From contig NZ_CP108070.1 of the NCBI RefSeq assembly GCF_036178845.1, positions 5,890,001-5,954,000 of the forward strand: a stretch of DNA of 64,000 nt, written 5' to 3'. Made by a program: the position numbers and the translations under genes. The notes under the pieces were generated by a model, which was not told the origin of the DNA, did no database searches, and saw only the letters and a program-made list of their open reading frames with translations. This document shows, one piece after another, positions 1 to 8,103 of the stretch (position 1 is the stretch's first letter; each line of letters begins with the position of its first letter). This stretch comes from Streptomyces sp. NBC_00271 (GTDB taxonomy: Bacteria; Actinomycetota; Actinomycetes; Streptomycetales; Streptomycetaceae).

Positions 1-683
1 GCGATGCCCGGGACGCCGGGGACGGCGAGGCCGACGACGTCGAACTCGGGGCAGGAGAGGTGGATCTGCTGGTAGACGCCGGGGTCCTCGATGAAGCGGT
101 GGGGGTCGCCCGCGATGACCGGCTGCCCGGTGGCGGTCCGCTCGCCCGTGACGAGCCAGCCGTTGCTGCCGGAGGTGCCGGGACCGTCGGCGGCGAAGAG
201 GTCCACGGCCTCCGGTCCGATCCGTCGGACGACCTCCTCCCGCCACAGCTTGGCGGGGAAACCGGCGAAGAGGATGTGCGCGCCGAGCCAGACGCCGAGC
301 GGGGTCCAGGGCTCCCAGCGCCCCGGGGCGAGCCCGGTCGCCGCGAACTCCGGTGTGCGCCGGGCGCCTTCGGCCAGCCCCTCGTTGACCCCGTCGACGT
401 ACGCCACGACCCAGTCGGCGGTCTCCGGATCCCGTCTCTCCAGCGCCGCGAAGCAACGTCTCGCGGTGTCGTCGAGCCGGGCCCGGCGTGCGAACCGGTC
501 CCAGCCGACGGCCTCGGCGCCGAGGAACGCGGCGGAGGTGCCCTGCGCGCGGTGCCGTTCGACCTCCAGTTGCCAGGCACGGTCGAGGGCGGTGACACGG
601 CCCTGGGCACGGGCGAGGGCGCGGGCGTCGGTGGCGCGCAGGTGGGGGATCCCCCAAGGGTCACGGTAGAGCTCGGCGGTCAC
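1..683 (-). CDS. Penicillin acylase family amidase (Ntn hydrolase), N-terminal part, cut by the window edge
   Basis: The minus strand is open from a GTG at 683 to the window edge, giving about 227 residues. Early residues read [11 protein letters not shown], the conserved opening of the penicillin/acyl-homoserine lactone acylase family. At about residues 169-176 is GTSGSNGW, where the serine before Asn is the expected autoprocessing site and N-terminal nucleophile. These enzymes are made as one chain, cut into alpha and beta subunits, and hydrolyse amide bonds of acylated substrates; the substrate here is unknown. No clear signal peptide follows this start, which is unusual because many homologues are exported. 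A GGGG-rich sequence just before the GTG can serve as a ribosome site. The gene is divergent from the siderophore-interacting gene, with an iron box between them, so it is probably iron-repressed. Confidence 0.85.
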   Translation of the reverse strand, partial: MTAELYRDPWGIPHLRATDARALARAQGRVTALDRAWQLEVERHRAQGTSAAFLGAEAVGWDRFARRARLDDTARRCFAALERRDPETADWVVAYVDGVNEGLAEGARRTPEFAATGLAPGRWEPWTPLGVWLGAHILFAGFPAKLWREEVVRRIGPEAVDLFAADGPGTSGSNGWLVTGERTATGQPVIAGDPHRFIEDPGVYQQIHLSCPEFDVVGLAVPGVPGI

Positions 684-701
684 AATCCATCCCCACACTT
701 A

Positions 702-720
702 TCAGGTTAGGCTAACCTAA
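702..720. promoter_or_regulatory. Iron box (DmdR/IdeR operator) between divergent genes
   Basis: The 19 bases read TCAGGTTAGGCTAACCTAA. They match the actinobacterial DmdR/IdeR consensus TTAGGTTAGGCTAACCTAA at 18 of 19 positions and form a palindrome around the G at 711. DmdR with ferrous iron binds such sites and blocks transcription. The site is 19 bp before the acylase start and about 40 bp before the siderophore-interacting start, so it can control both directions. Confidence 0.92.
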
Positions 721-761
721 CTTCCATTGGGGCGAAATCGTACGTGAGGGGTGGAGGGCCG

Positions 762-1487
762 ATGGGCCAGGGGCATGGTTGGGAAGGCGCGGTACTCAAG
801 CTGCTGCGCGGCAAGGACTTCGAGTTCACGGTGACCGGAGCCGAAGACATCACTCCGCGCTACCGACGCCTGCGCCTGACCGACGGCGGCATGCTCGCGG
901 CGACCGGGGTGCACCCGACCATGTGGGTCCGGCTGTGGTTCGACAACGCGGGCAAGCCGCACCAGCGGGCGTACACCCTGGTCGACCCCGACCCCGCGAA
1001 CGGCACCTTCGGGCTGGAGTTCGCGCTGCACGAGGGACGCGCGAGCGACTGGGCACGGGCGGCGAAGCCCGGGGACACCATCGAGGCCACGGTCCACGGC
1101 ACCGCGTTCACGGAGCCGGACCCGGCCCCGTCCCACGTCCTCGCCGTCGCCGACTCGGCCTCCCTCCCCGCCCTCAACTCCCTCCTGGACGCGGTGGGTA
1201 CGGCCCCGGCGACGATCTGGTTCGAGACGGACCACGGCACGGACGGGCTCCCGCTGCGCACCCGCCCCTCACTCCACGACCTGCGCCCGGTCCCGCGCCG
1301 GGGCGCCCCTCTCGTCACCCGGGTCAAGGAGTCCCTCCCTGACCTCCTCAAGGACCAGTCCGCCCCCTACGTCTGGATCGCCTGCGACACCACCACGACC
1401 CGCACCCTCACGACGTACGTCCGCAAGGAACTCGCCGTCCCGAGGCAACGGGTGAACGCGATGGGCTACTGGCGCACGGAGGCCTGA
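762..1487 (+). CDS. Siderophore-interacting protein (FAD/NAD(P)H-dependent ferric-siderophore reductase family)
   Basis: The 241-residue product matches the SIP family. An N-terminal FAD-binding barrel (PRYRRLRLT, then HQRAYTLVDPD, the flavin-binding RxYT motif) is followed by a C-terminal NAD(P)H-like domain with HVLAVADSASLPALNSLL and a final MGYWRTEA typical of these proteins. Family members such as ViuB and YqjH reduce ferric siderophores in the cytoplasm and release iron. ATG 762 is chosen because GGAGG lies at 753-757; a GTG at 744 is an in-frame alternative adding six residues. The iron box upstream predicts expression under iron starvation. Confidence 0.88.
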   Translation: MGQGHGWEGAVLKLLRGKDFEFTVTGAEDITPRYRRLRLTDGGMLAATGVHPTMWVRLWFDNAGKPHQRAYTLVDPDPANGTFGLEFALHEGRASDWARAAKPGDTIEATVHGTAFTEPDPAPSHVLAVADSASLPALNSLLDAVGTAPATIWFETDHGTDGLPLRTRPSLHDLRPVPRRGAPLVTRVKESLPDLLKDQSAPYVWIACDTTTTRTLTTYVRKELAVPRQRVNAMGYWRTEA

Positions 1488-1523
1488 GAGGCGTTCCGCA
1501 CCCTCACGCGGGATCATCGAGGC

Positions 1524-2108
1524 ATGGACGTCAGCCTTCACATCGCCCAGGATCCCGAAGCGGACGCGCTGCTCAGCCGCAGCCCCCTCGCCGCCCTGAC
1601 CGGGATGCTGCTGGACCAGCAGGTGCCGATGGAGTGGGCGTTCAAGGGGCCGCGCACGATCGCCTCGCGCATGGGTGCGGACGAGTTGGACGCGCACGAG
1701 ATCGCCGCGTACGACCCGGAGAAGTTCGCCGCGCTGCTCACCGCGAAGCCGGCCGTGCATCGCTATCCCGGGTCCATGGCCAAGCGGATCCAGCAGCTGT
1801 GCCAGTACCTCGTGGAGCACTACGACGGGGACGCGGCCAAGGTCTGGGAGGGCGTCAAGAGCGGCGAGGAGCTGCTGCGGCGGCTCAAGGAACTGCCCGG
1901 GTTCGGCGCCCAGAAGGCCCAGATCTTCCTGGCTCTGCTCGGCAAGCAGTTCGGTGTGCGGCCCGAGGGCTGGCGCGAGGCGGCGGGGGCGTACGGCGAG
2001 CCGGACTCCTTCCGCTCCGTCGCCGACATCACCGGCCCGGAGTCCCTGGCGAAGGTCCGCGCCCACAAGCAGGAAATGAAGGCCCAGGCGAAGGCCTCCG
2101 GCAAGTAG
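1524..2108 (+). CDS. HhH-GPD family base excision DNA repair protein
   Basis: The 194-residue protein carries a helix-hairpin-helix segment, LKELPGFGAQKAQIFLALLG (about residues 121-140), followed by an acidic and aromatic C-terminal region. It belongs to the short actinobacterial HhH-GPD family rather than classic Nth or AlkA: it lacks the C-terminal iron-sulfur cysteines of Nth. The role inferred from the family is binding or excision of damaged bases; the substrate is unknown. The hexamer GATCAT ends six bases before the ATG, so it may be translated from a leaderless mRNA. It stands alone between the SIP and HdeD genes. Confidence 0.8.
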   Translation: MDVSLHIAQDPEADALLSRSPLAALTGMLLDQQVPMEWAFKGPRTIASRMGADELDAHEIAAYDPEKFAALLTAKPAVHRYPGSMAKRIQQLCQYLVEHYDGDAAKVWEGVKSGEELLRRLKELPGFGAQKAQIFLALLGKQFGVRPEGWREAAGAYGEPDSFRSVADITGPESLAKVRAHKQEMKAQAKASGK

Positions 2109-2134
2109 CCCGGCACTTCCCGACGCCGGGGTGA

Positions 2135-2200
2135 GTTTGTCGGCTGCGGGATGGCGGAGGCCGGTCGCGCAGTTCCCCGCGCCCCTCGGGCGGGGCGCGG
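2135..2200 (+). repeat. Dispersed Streptomyces intergenic repeat, copy 1
   Basis: The core GTCGCGCAGTTCCCCGCGCC followed by CCTCGGGCGGGGCGCG is a sequence I recognise from many Streptomyces intergenic regions, usually preceded by a GGCTGCGG stretch as here. A second, inverted copy lies at 13512-13572 in this window. It can fold into a GC-rich hairpin. It lies between the HhH and HdeD genes and may help end transcription. No coding sequence is apparent. Confidence 0.7.
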
Positions 2201-2258
2201 GTCCGTCGGATGGGTCACCGCGGTGGCAGAGCGGCCCCACGCGGCCAAAACATGAAAC

Positions 2259-2903
2259 ATGAGCCAGGTACCGAACGCCTCCCACCAAGGCCCGCAGTAC
2301 GACGACCGCCACGTCCACGACCGTGAACCACGCGTCACCCCCGAAGGCCCCCTGCACTTCATCGCCCGCAGCGCCTGGCAAGCCGTCCTGCTCGCCGGCA
2401 TCGCGGCCTTCGTCCTGGGCGTGCTGGTGCTGGTCTGGCCGGGCGCCTCCCTGCTGGCCGCAGGCGTGCTCTTCGGCCTCTACCTGCTCTTCAGCGGCGT
2501 ACTCCAGCTCGTCGCCGCGTTCGGCACCCACGCCGCGACCTCGCTGCGCGTCATGGCCTTCATCAGCGGCGCCCTCTCGATCCTGCTCGGCCTGTTCTGT
2601 TTCCGCGGCCCGATGCAGTCGATCCTCCTGCTCGCCCTGTGGATCGGCATCGGCTGGCTGTTCCGCGGCATCACCCAGACCCTGGCCGCCGCGTCCGACC
2701 CGACCGTGCCGGCCCGCGGCTGGCAGATCTTCCTCGGGATCGTGAGTTTCCTCGCGGGGATCGTCCTCATCGTGTCCCCGTTCACCTCGGTCGCCGTCCT
2801 CACCCTCGTCGGCGGCTGCTGGCTCATCGCGGTCGGCGTCACGGAAATCGTCACGGCGTTCGTGATCCGCGGCCGCGCCAAGCGCATCCCGGCCGTCGTC
2901 TGA
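2259..2903 (+). CDS. HdeD-like (DUF308) integral membrane protein
   Basis: The 214-residue protein has a hydrophilic N-terminus of about 35 residues with several His and Asp, then six hydrophobic segments in three hairpin pairs, the layout of the HdeD/DUF308 family. Repeated features are GVLVLVWPGAS, GLFCFRGP and GIVLIVSPF at equivalent places in the pairs. In E. coli HdeD is tied to acid resistance at high cell density; in Streptomyces the role is not established. The ATG at 2259 gives the full family length. It is monocistronic. Confidence 0.85.
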   Translation: MSQVPNASHQGPQYDDRHVHDREPRVTPEGPLHFIARSAWQAVLLAGIAAFVLGVLVLVWPGASLLAAGVLFGLYLLFSGVLQLVAAFGTHAATSLRVMAFISGALSILLGLFCFRGPMQSILLLALWIGIGWLFRGITQTLAAASDPTVPARGWQIFLGIVSFLAGIVLIVSPFTSVAVLTLVGGCWLIAVGVTEIVTAFVIRGRAKRIPAVV

Positions 2904-3050
2904 CCGCACGCCCGACCGCAGGACCGCAGGACCGCAACCGCACGACGAGTCCACGCCGTACGTCAACTCCGCGCCTCACCCGTAGCCCATGAGGACGGAT
3001 CTCGCCGCCGACCCGATGAACCACCCACTCCGGATGGGGACACGACCCCT

Positions 3051-3392
3051 ATGAGCTCCTCTCCGCACCGCCGGCCGCGCCCGCCGCACCGGCACGCGTG
3101 GATGCGGGTTCTGACACTCCTCGTCGTCACGATCCTCGCGGCGGGCGCCCACGTCGACGCCTTCGCCCCGACCGCCGACGTGGCCTCCGCCGAAGCGGGC
3201 TGCGGCGCCGAACACGACGTACTCGACACGGCCCTTCGCCCGCCCGCCCGGCAGGACCACCGCCCCCTCGCCCCACTGCGCCCCGCGCCGACCGCTCCCG
3301 ACTGCCCGGAGCCGGCGCCCCACCCCCGTCACGTACCGCCGTCGCCCTCCCGCACGCTGCACGCCCTGCGCTCCGTGGTCCTGCGCTGCTGA
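3051..3392 (+). CDS. Small hypothetical protein with an N-terminal membrane or signal segment
   Basis: The 113-residue product starts with a basic, His-rich stretch (HRRPRPPHRHAW), followed by a hydrophobic segment VLTLLVVTILAAGAHVDAFA at about residues 20-39 that could be a signal peptide cleaved at AFA. The remainder is Pro/Ala/Arg-rich with Cys at about 51 and 84 and at the last residue. It has no recognisable domain. The start at 3051 follows a weak purine tract. Coding bias matches its neighbours. It is probably real, with no known function. Confidence 0.55.
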   Translation: MSSSPHRRPRPPHRHAWMRVLTLLVVTILAAGAHVDAFAPTADVASAEAGCGAEHDVLDTALRPPARQDHRPLAPLRPAPTAPDCPEPAPHPRHVPPSPSRTLHALRSVVLRC

Positions 3393-3463
3393 CAGGCCCG
3401 GCCCGGCCTCCGGACCGTCCCCACCAGCCAGTCAGTGAACCAAGCGAACGCAAGGACACAGCC

Positions 3464-3610
3464 ATGCCCACCGACCCGTACGCGGTCCTGCGCGCCCTCC
3501 TGCGCGCGGAAGCCGTCCGCAACACGCCCAAGCCGCAGCCCGAACCCAGGCCCGCACCGGACGCCCCGCAGATGCAGGCGCCCCCGCCCAAGGAGCACGG
3601 AAACAGCTAG
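3464..3610 (+). CDS. 48-residue hypothetical protein, proline-rich
   Basis: An ATG at 3464 preceded by AAGGA (3452-3456) opens a 48-codon frame to a TAG at 3610, just before a strong terminator. The product starts MPTDPYAVLRALLRAEA, a short amphipathic helix, then turns Pro/Gln/Glu-rich and ends KEHGNS. The position between the preceding secreted protein (72 bp upstream) and the terminator suggests a shared transcript. The function is unknown. Confidence 0.5.
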   Translation: MPTDPYAVLRALLRAEAVRNTPKPQPEPRPAPDAPQMQAPPPKEHGNS

Positions 3611-3620
3611 CACAGGGAAC

Positions 3621-3664
3621 GGTGAGGCGACCGTCCCGCCCGTGGGCGGGGCGGTCGCCTCACC
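3621..3664. terminator. Bidirectional hairpin terminator
   Basis: A perfect 13-bp stem pairs 3621-3633 (GGTGAGGCGACCG) with 3652-3664 (CGGTCGCCTCACC), and the interior CCCGCCC/GGGCGGG pairs further. It lies between the small gene ending at 3610 and the ATPase gene ending at 3737 on the other strand, so it can serve both convergent transcripts. Confidence 0.85.
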
Positions 3665-3685
3665 GCCTGACAGCTGACAGCCGCC

Positions 3686-3713
3686 AGATGACAGATGACA
3701 GATGACAGATGAC
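3686..3713. repeat. Four tandem copies of a 7-bp unit (AGATGAC)
   Basis: Four exact copies of AGATGAC run from 3686 to 3713, preceded by two looser copies (GCTGACA and ACCGCCTGACA). The stretch is unusually AT-rich for the region and lies between two convergent genes. It is a likely slippage-prone microsatellite with no evident function. Confidence 0.8.
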
Positions 3714-3736
3714 AAAAACCAACCACCGGCTACCGG

Positions 3737-5317
3737 CTACCGCCTGCGCCGAGCCGTCCCGAAGAGGGAGCGGGTGATCTCCCTGCCGATCTGCGTGCCC
3801 ATCGACCGTGCCAGGGACTTGAAGATCCCGCTGCCGACGACCTGTTCGACGACCGAGGGTTCCTCCTTCGCCCGGCCGCCGTCCTTCGCGGGCGCCCGCC
3901 CGGCCTGCGCGGCTGCCGCGTCCCGCGCCGCGAGCTTCTCGTACGCGGACTCGCGGTCGACCGCCTGCGCGTAACGCCCGTACAGCGGGGACGCCTGCAC
4001 CGCCCGGTCCAGCGCGGCCGGATCGACAGGGCCCATCAGGGACTGCGGGGCCCGCAGCCGGGTCGCCGCGACCGGCGTCGGCGCGCCCTTCTCGCTCAGC
4101 ACGGTCACCACGGCCTCGCCGGTGCCGATGCCGGTGAGGACCTCCTCCAGGTCGTACGCGGAGTTGGGGAAGGTCTTCACCGTGGCCTTCAGCGCCTTCT
4201 GGTCGTCCGGGGTGAAAGCGCGCAAGGCGTGCTGAACGCGGTTGCCGAGCTGGGCGAGGACGTCGGACGGCACGTCCTTCGGGGTCTGCGTCACGAAGAA
4301 GACGCCGACCCCCTTCGAACGAATGAGCCGCACGGTCTGGGTGATCGACTCCAGGAAGGCCTTCGACGCGCCGGTGAAGAGGAGATGCGCCTCGTCGAAG
4401 AAGAAGACCAGTTTCGGCTTGTCGAGGTCGCCGACCTCCGGGAGGTCGTGGAAGAGATCGGCGAGCATCCACATCAGGAAGGTCGAAAAGAGCTGCGGTT
4501 TGTCCTGGACCTCGGGGAGTTCGAGGACGGACACCGTCCCGCGCCCGTCCGGCGCCATCCGCAGCAGCTCGCTCGTGTCGAACTCCGGCTCCCCGAAGAA
4601 CGGGCTCATGCCCTGCGCCTCGAAGGCGGTCAGGGAGCGCAGGATCACGCCTGCCGTCGCGGGCGACAGGCCACCGATGCCCTTCAGCTCCGTCTTGCCC
4701 TCGTCCGAGGTCAGGAAGGTGACGACGGCCCGCAGGTCCTTGAGGTCGAACAGTTCGAGACCCTTCTGGTCGGCGTAGTGGAAGATCAGGCCGAGCGACT
4801 GCTCCTGGGTCTGGTTGAGCTGGAGCACCTTGGAGAGCAGCACCGGGCCGAAGCTGGTGACCGTCGCCCGTACGGGGATCCCCTTGCCCATGCCGCCGAG
4901 CGCGTAGAACTCGGCCGGGCAGGCGGTCGGCGTCCACTCCTGGTGGACCTCCTGGGCACGCGCCAGCACCTTGTCGTTCGACACGCCCGGCGCCGAGATC
5001 CCGGAGACATCACCCTTGATGTCGGCGAGGAACACCGGCACGCCCTGCACGGACAACTGTTCGGCGATCAGCTGCAGCGTCTTCGTCTTGCCGGTGCCGG
5101 TGGCTCCGGCGACCAGCCCGTGCCGGTTGAGCACGGGCAGCGGAATGCGGATCCGGGCGTCCGGCAGACACCGCCCGTCCCAGAGCAGGACGCCCAGGTC
5201 GAGCGCGGGTCCGGCGAACGCGTAACCGGAGGCGATCTCCAGGGCCTCCTGGGGGAGCCCGCGGGCGCCGCTCACACCTTCGGGTGCCACCACGGGAGGC
5301 GCTTCGCTGTCGCTCAT
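3737..5317 (-). CDS. HerA-like P-loop ATPase, DUF853 family
   Basis: The 526-residue protein has a Walker A motif GATGTGKT at residues 71-78, a Walker B motif KLVFFFDEAHLLF in the middle, and FVTQTPKDVPSDVLAQLGNR after it. All are characteristic of the DUF853 branch of HerA/FtsK-type ATPases. The C-terminus is basic (GTARRRR). Family members are predicted DNA translocases or helicases; the biological role is not settled. It lacks the transmembrane domain of FtsK. The start GTG/ATG at 5317 is 106 bp from the divergent gene at 5423. Confidence 0.85.
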   Translation of the reverse strand: MSDSEAPPVVAPEGVSGARGLPQEALEIASGYAFAGPALDLGVLLWDGRCLPDARIRIPLPVLNRHGLVAGATGTGKTKTLQLIAEQLSVQGVPVFLADIKGDVSGISAPGVSNDKVLARAQEVHQEWTPTACPAEFYALGGMGKGIPVRATVTSFGPVLLSKVLQLNQTQEQSLGLIFHYADQKGLELFDLKDLRAVVTFLTSDEGKTELKGIGGLSPATAGVILRSLTAFEAQGMSPFFGEPEFDTSELLRMAPDGRGTVSVLELPEVQDKPQLFSTFLMWMLADLFHDLPEVGDLDKPKLVFFFDEAHLLFTGASKAFLESITQTVRLIRSKGVGVFFVTQTPKDVPSDVLAQLGNRVQHALRAFTPDDQKALKATVKTFPNSAYDLEEVLTGIGTGEAVVTVLSEKGAPTPVAATRLRAPQSLMGPVDPAALDRAVQASPLYGRYAQAVDRESAYEKLAARDAAAAQAGRAPAKDGGRAKEEPSVVEQVVGSGIFKSLARSMGTQIGREITRSLFGTARRRR

Positions 5318-5422
5318 ATCAGGCCCCTGTTCCCGGTTTGCACTGATTTACGGCGTCTTTTCCAGCGTCGCACTACGTCGCCATGGCTGCGCCCGGAAGG
5401 TCTGGGCCGGTAGGCTTTCCGT

Positions 5423-5719
5423 GTGATCTTCAAGCGCATCGGAAACGGACGGCCGTACCCCGACCACGGCCGGGAAAGCACCCGGCAGTGGGCGGACGTC
5501 GCGCCGCGCCCGGTCCGCCTCGATCAGCTCGTGACGACCAAGGGCCAGCTGGACCTGGAGACCCTCCTCGCCGAGGACTCCACGTTCTACGGCGACCTGT
5601 TCGCGCACGTAGTGAAGTGGCAGGGCGACCTGTACCTCGAGGACGGCCTGCACCGCGCCGTACGCGCCGCGCTGCAACAGCGCCAAGTGCTCCACGCACG
5701 TGTGCTCGAACTCGACTGA
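5423..5719 (+). CDS. Conserved 98-residue actinobacterial protein of unknown function
   Basis: The frame starts at a GTG (5423) and reads IFKRIGNGRPYPDHGRES, then LDQLVTTKGQLDLETLLAED and VKWQGDLYLEDGLHRAVRAA. The EDGLHRAVRAA segment recalls the dG-HR-A signature of ParB-like domains, which is only a hint. Homologues are sometimes labelled VapB-type antitoxins; there is no toxin partner here, so I do not adopt that. TAGGCT at 5411-5416 ends six bases before the GTG, a good leaderless promoter arrangement. It is divergent from the DUF853 ATPase. Confidence 0.75.
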   Translation: MIFKRIGNGRPYPDHGRESTRQWADVAPRPVRLDQLVTTKGQLDLETLLAEDSTFYGDLFAHVVKWQGDLYLEDGLHRAVRAALQQRQVLHARVLELD

Positions 5720-5884
5720 CTCGGCCGACTCGACCGAGACGAACTCGGCCGGGACCGGGCGCCCGGGACACGACGGCCTCATCGAGGCCCAAGATCCCCG
5801 CTCGTTGACCCTTTTGGGTTGGACTGAACCTCGACCGATGATCATTTTGTAGGAATCACCGCCGCGGCGCACTACGCTGCGCCC

Positions 5885-6544
5885 ATGAGCATGCTCACTC
5901 CCCCTGGCATGGGCGGCCAGTACCGGATCACGGGGGACAAATACCCACGGATGCGCCGACGCCGAGGGCGTCGCAGGCTCGTGTTCCTGGCCGTCGCCTC
6001 CGTCACCGCGCTCGGGCTGGTCGGGTGGGGAACCCTGCAGCTCATCGACGTCTTCACGGGCAAGGGCGACAAGGCCACGGCGGCCGGTACGAAGGGCGAC
6101 TGCACGTCCAAGGTCGGCCCGTCGGCCAAGGCGACCACGACGTCCACCGCCGCCGGGACGCTGCCCAGGCCCGGGCAGATCACCGTCAACGTCCTCAACG
6201 CCACGCCGCGCAGCGGGCTCGCCAAGCAGACGGCGGACGAGCTGAAGAAGCGCGGGTTCCGCATCGGCGACGTGGGCAACGCGACGGCCACGTACGACAA
6301 GAAGGTCAACGGCGCCGGGATACTGCTGGGCGCCAAGGGAGCCGCACAGGCCGCGCTGCCGGTGCTGGGCACGCAGTTGTCCGGCGCCGAGGTGAAGACG
6401 GACGGCCGCGCCCAGGCCGACCGGGTCGACCTGATCATCGGCACCGCCTTCAAGAGCCTCGCGAAGAAGGAGGACGCCGACAAGGCCCTCGCCACCCTGT
6501 CCGGGCCCCGGCCGGCCGCGTCCGCCTCTCCGAAGAGCTGCTGA
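5885..6544 (+). CDS. LytR C-terminal domain (LytR_C) membrane-anchored protein
   Basis: The 219-residue protein has a basic stretch RMRRRRGRRR (residues 22-31), one transmembrane segment (about 32-53) and an external LytR_C domain ITVNVLNATPRSGLAKQTAD (about 98-117) to about residue 190. This domain occurs at the end of LytR-CpsA-Psr cell wall ligases; here it stands alone without the catalytic LCP domain. A role at the cell envelope is inferred. The -10-like TACGCT at 5873-5878 ends six bases before the ATG, so the mRNA may be leaderless. A hairpin follows the stop. Confidence 0.83.
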   Translation: MSMLTPPGMGGQYRITGDKYPRMRRRRGRRRLVFLAVASVTALGLVGWGTLQLIDVFTGKGDKATAAGTKGDCTSKVGPSAKATTTSTAAGTLPRPGQITVNVLNATPRSGLAKQTADELKKRGFRIGDVGNATATYDKKVNGAGILLGAKGAAQAALPVLGTQLSGAEVKTDGRAQADRVDLIIGTAFKSLAKKEDADKALATLSGPRPAASASPKSC

Positions 6545-6549
6545 ACGGC

Positions 6550-6590
6550 GAAGGCTGTCGGCAGCCCCGTAGGGACCGCAGACAGCCTTC
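6550..6590 (+). terminator. Hairpin terminator after the LytR_C gene
   Basis: GAAGGCTGTC at 6550-6559 pairs with GACAGCCTTC at 6581-6590 in a perfect 10-bp stem, six bases after the stop codon. The T-run is poor, as is usual in Streptomyces. Confidence 0.75.
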
Positions 6591-6754
6591 GTGAGACCGC
6601 TGATCGTTCAGAACCGAACCGATGGGCCCTGAAGGCCCCGAAACCCCTGGATGGCCCCGGCAAGGCCGCTGAGGGCCCGAGGGACGGCTGAGGGGCCCCG
6701 TTCGGCCGCGACGGTCACGTAGGACCGTGGCAGGTCCCGCGCAGGTGCGGGAAC

Positions 6755-7396
6755 CTACTCGGCCGCCCCGTACATCCGGTCCCCCGCGTCGCCCAGCCCC
6801 GGCACGATGTAACCGTGCTCGTTGAGCCGTTCGTCGACCGACGCGGTCACGACCGTCACCGGCGTGCCCGCGAGCTCGCGCTCCATGACCTCGACGCCCT
6901 CCGGCGCGGCGAGCAGCACCACGGCGGTGACGTCGTCGGCGCCGCGCTTGATCAGCTCCTGGATCGCCGCGACGAGCGTGCCGCCGGTGGCCAGCATCGG
7001 GTCGAGGACGTACACCTGGCGCCCGGAGAGGTCGTCCGGCATCCGGGTCGCGTACGTGGACGCCTGGAGCGTCTCCTCGTCGCGCACCATGCCAAGGAAG
7101 CCCACCTCGGCGGTCGGCAGCAGTCGCACCATGCCGTCGAGCATGCCGAGGCCCGCACGCAGGATCGGTACGACCAGCGGGCGCGGGTAGGACAGCTTGA
7201 CGCCCGTGGTGGCGGCGACCGGGGTCACGATGTCGACCTGCTCGGTGCGCACGTCCCTGGTGGCCTCGTAGGCGAGCAGGGTGACCAGCTCGTCGGCGAG
7301 CCGCCGGAAGGTCGCGGAGTCGGTGCGCCGGTCGCGCAGGGTGGTGAGCTTATGGGCGACCAGGGGGTGGTCGACGACGTGGAGACGCATGCCCAT
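6755..7396 (-). CDS. upp: Uracil phosphoribosyltransferase
   Basis: The 213-residue protein matches Upp across its length: [20 protein letters not shown] at the start, [11 protein letters not shown] in the middle, the PRPP-binding loop [14 protein letters not shown], and [14 protein letters not shown] at the C-terminus, which binds uracil. It converts uracil and PRPP to UMP in pyrimidine salvage. The start may be ATG 7396 or the ATG two codons later (MRLH), which most homologues use. It is convergent with the LytR_C gene and divergent from the gene at 7487. Confidence 0.96.
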   Translation of the reverse strand: MGMRLHVVDHPLVAHKLTTLRDRRTDSATFRRLADELVTLLAYEATRDVRTEQVDIVTPVAATTGVKLSYPRPLVVPILRAGLGMLDGMVRLLPTAEVGFLGMVRDEETLQASTYATRMPDDLSGRQVYVLDPMLATGGTLVAAIQELIKRGADDVTAVVLLAAPEGVEVMERELAGTPVTVVTASVDERLNEHGYIVPGLGDAGDRMYGAAE

Positions 7397-7486
7397 AACA
7401 GTAACCGTGCCCCCGCACCCCCTGCGCTGGCATCAAACCGCCCGTCAGAGGGAAGGCGGTAGGGACGTACCTGGGGTGGTGGGCCT

Positions 7487-7804
7487 ATGCCGGACCGGGA
7501 AGAGGAGTCCCCGGAGCAGTTGGAACGACTCGGACGAACCGAGGGGGCCGAACGGGCTCATGGGGCCGAACGGGCCGGACGACTTCGCCGCGTCGAACAA
7601 TCCGAACAATCCGAACGGCCCGAACGGGCCGAACGGGCCGAACGGATCGGGCAGCCGGAGACGGACGCCGAGCGCCGACTGCGCCGCGCCCAGTTCCTCC
7701 GGGACCTGACCGAGGCGCGCGAACTGCGCGACCGCGTCCAGCCCCGCCGCGCCAAGGTCGCCCGCCTCCGTCACGCCATGCGCATGCGCACCTTCCGTTG
7801 GTAG
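7487..7804 (+). CDS. Conserved small charged protein with repeat-encoded central region
   Basis: The 105-residue protein is mostly charged and probably helical: Glu/Arg-rich up to residue 60, then DAERRLRRAQFLRDLTEARELRDRVQPRRAK, ending ARLRHAMRMRTFRW. The C-terminal tail is one I recognise from Streptomyces proteins beside tadA, which supports this strand and frame. The middle is encoded by six 9-bp repeats. A GGGGTGGTGGG tract before the ATG is the likely ribosome site. The function is unknown; the charge pattern suggests nucleic acid or ribosome binding, as inference only. Confidence 0.65.
   Translation: MPDREEESPEQLERLGRTEGAERAHGAERAGRLRRVEQSEQSERPERAERAERIGQPETDAERRLRRAQFLRDLTEARELRDRVQPRRAKVARLRHAMRMRTFRW
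7593..7646. repeat. Six tandem 9-bp repeats inside the coding sequence
   Basis: Units TCGAACAAT, CCGAACAAT, CCGAACGGC, CCGAACGGG, CCGAACGGG and CCGAACGGA follow each other without gaps. Being a multiple of three they keep the frame and encode an alternating Glu/Arg/Gln/Ser tract. Copy number may vary among strains. Confidence 0.9.
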
Positions 7805-7880
7805 CTCCGCCGCCGACTCCATTGGTGGCTCCGTCGGTAGTCCTTTGGTAGTCCTTCGGTAGCTCCTTGGTGTCCGGCCC
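7797..7880. repeat. Degenerate GGTAGCTCC/GGTAGTCC repeats and promoter region before the tadA pair
   Basis: After the stop at 7804 the sequence repeats TTGGTAGCTCCG, TTGGTGGCTCCG, TCGGTAGTCC, TTGGTAGTCC, TCGGTAGCTCC and TTGGTGTCC, a degenerate 10-13 bp unit. Further on, TACGAT at 7924-7929 is a possible -10 element for the genes that start at 8104. Nothing in 7805-8103 looks coding. Confidence 0.6.
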
Positions 7881-8103
7881 ACGCCGTGAGGGCGGGGACA
7901 TGCACACACGACGCCGAGGGCCGCGTACGATCCGCTGTTAGCGATCAAAAGAGGCAGACACAGCAGGCCGAAGACGTCCCCTGAACGCTCTGTTTCTGCC
8001 ACGATTCCGAGTGGGTGGGGTCTCGGAGCAGCACTCCCCGCCCAATCGACCTCCGCCGGGGGGACCCCCAACCGGCACGCCTATGACCAGTGGGAGAGTC
8101 ACG

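Noticed and set aside
640..660. Palindrome GGGGGATCCCCC near the start of the acylase gene, as a possible dispersed repeat
   Set aside because: It encodes the conserved RDPWGIPH motif of the acylase family, so it is explained by the protein sequence.
5423..5719. Toxin-antitoxin system (VapB-like antitoxin)
   Set aside because: There is no toxin gene of PIN type nearby, and the neighbouring genes are a DUF853 ATPase and a LytR_C protein.
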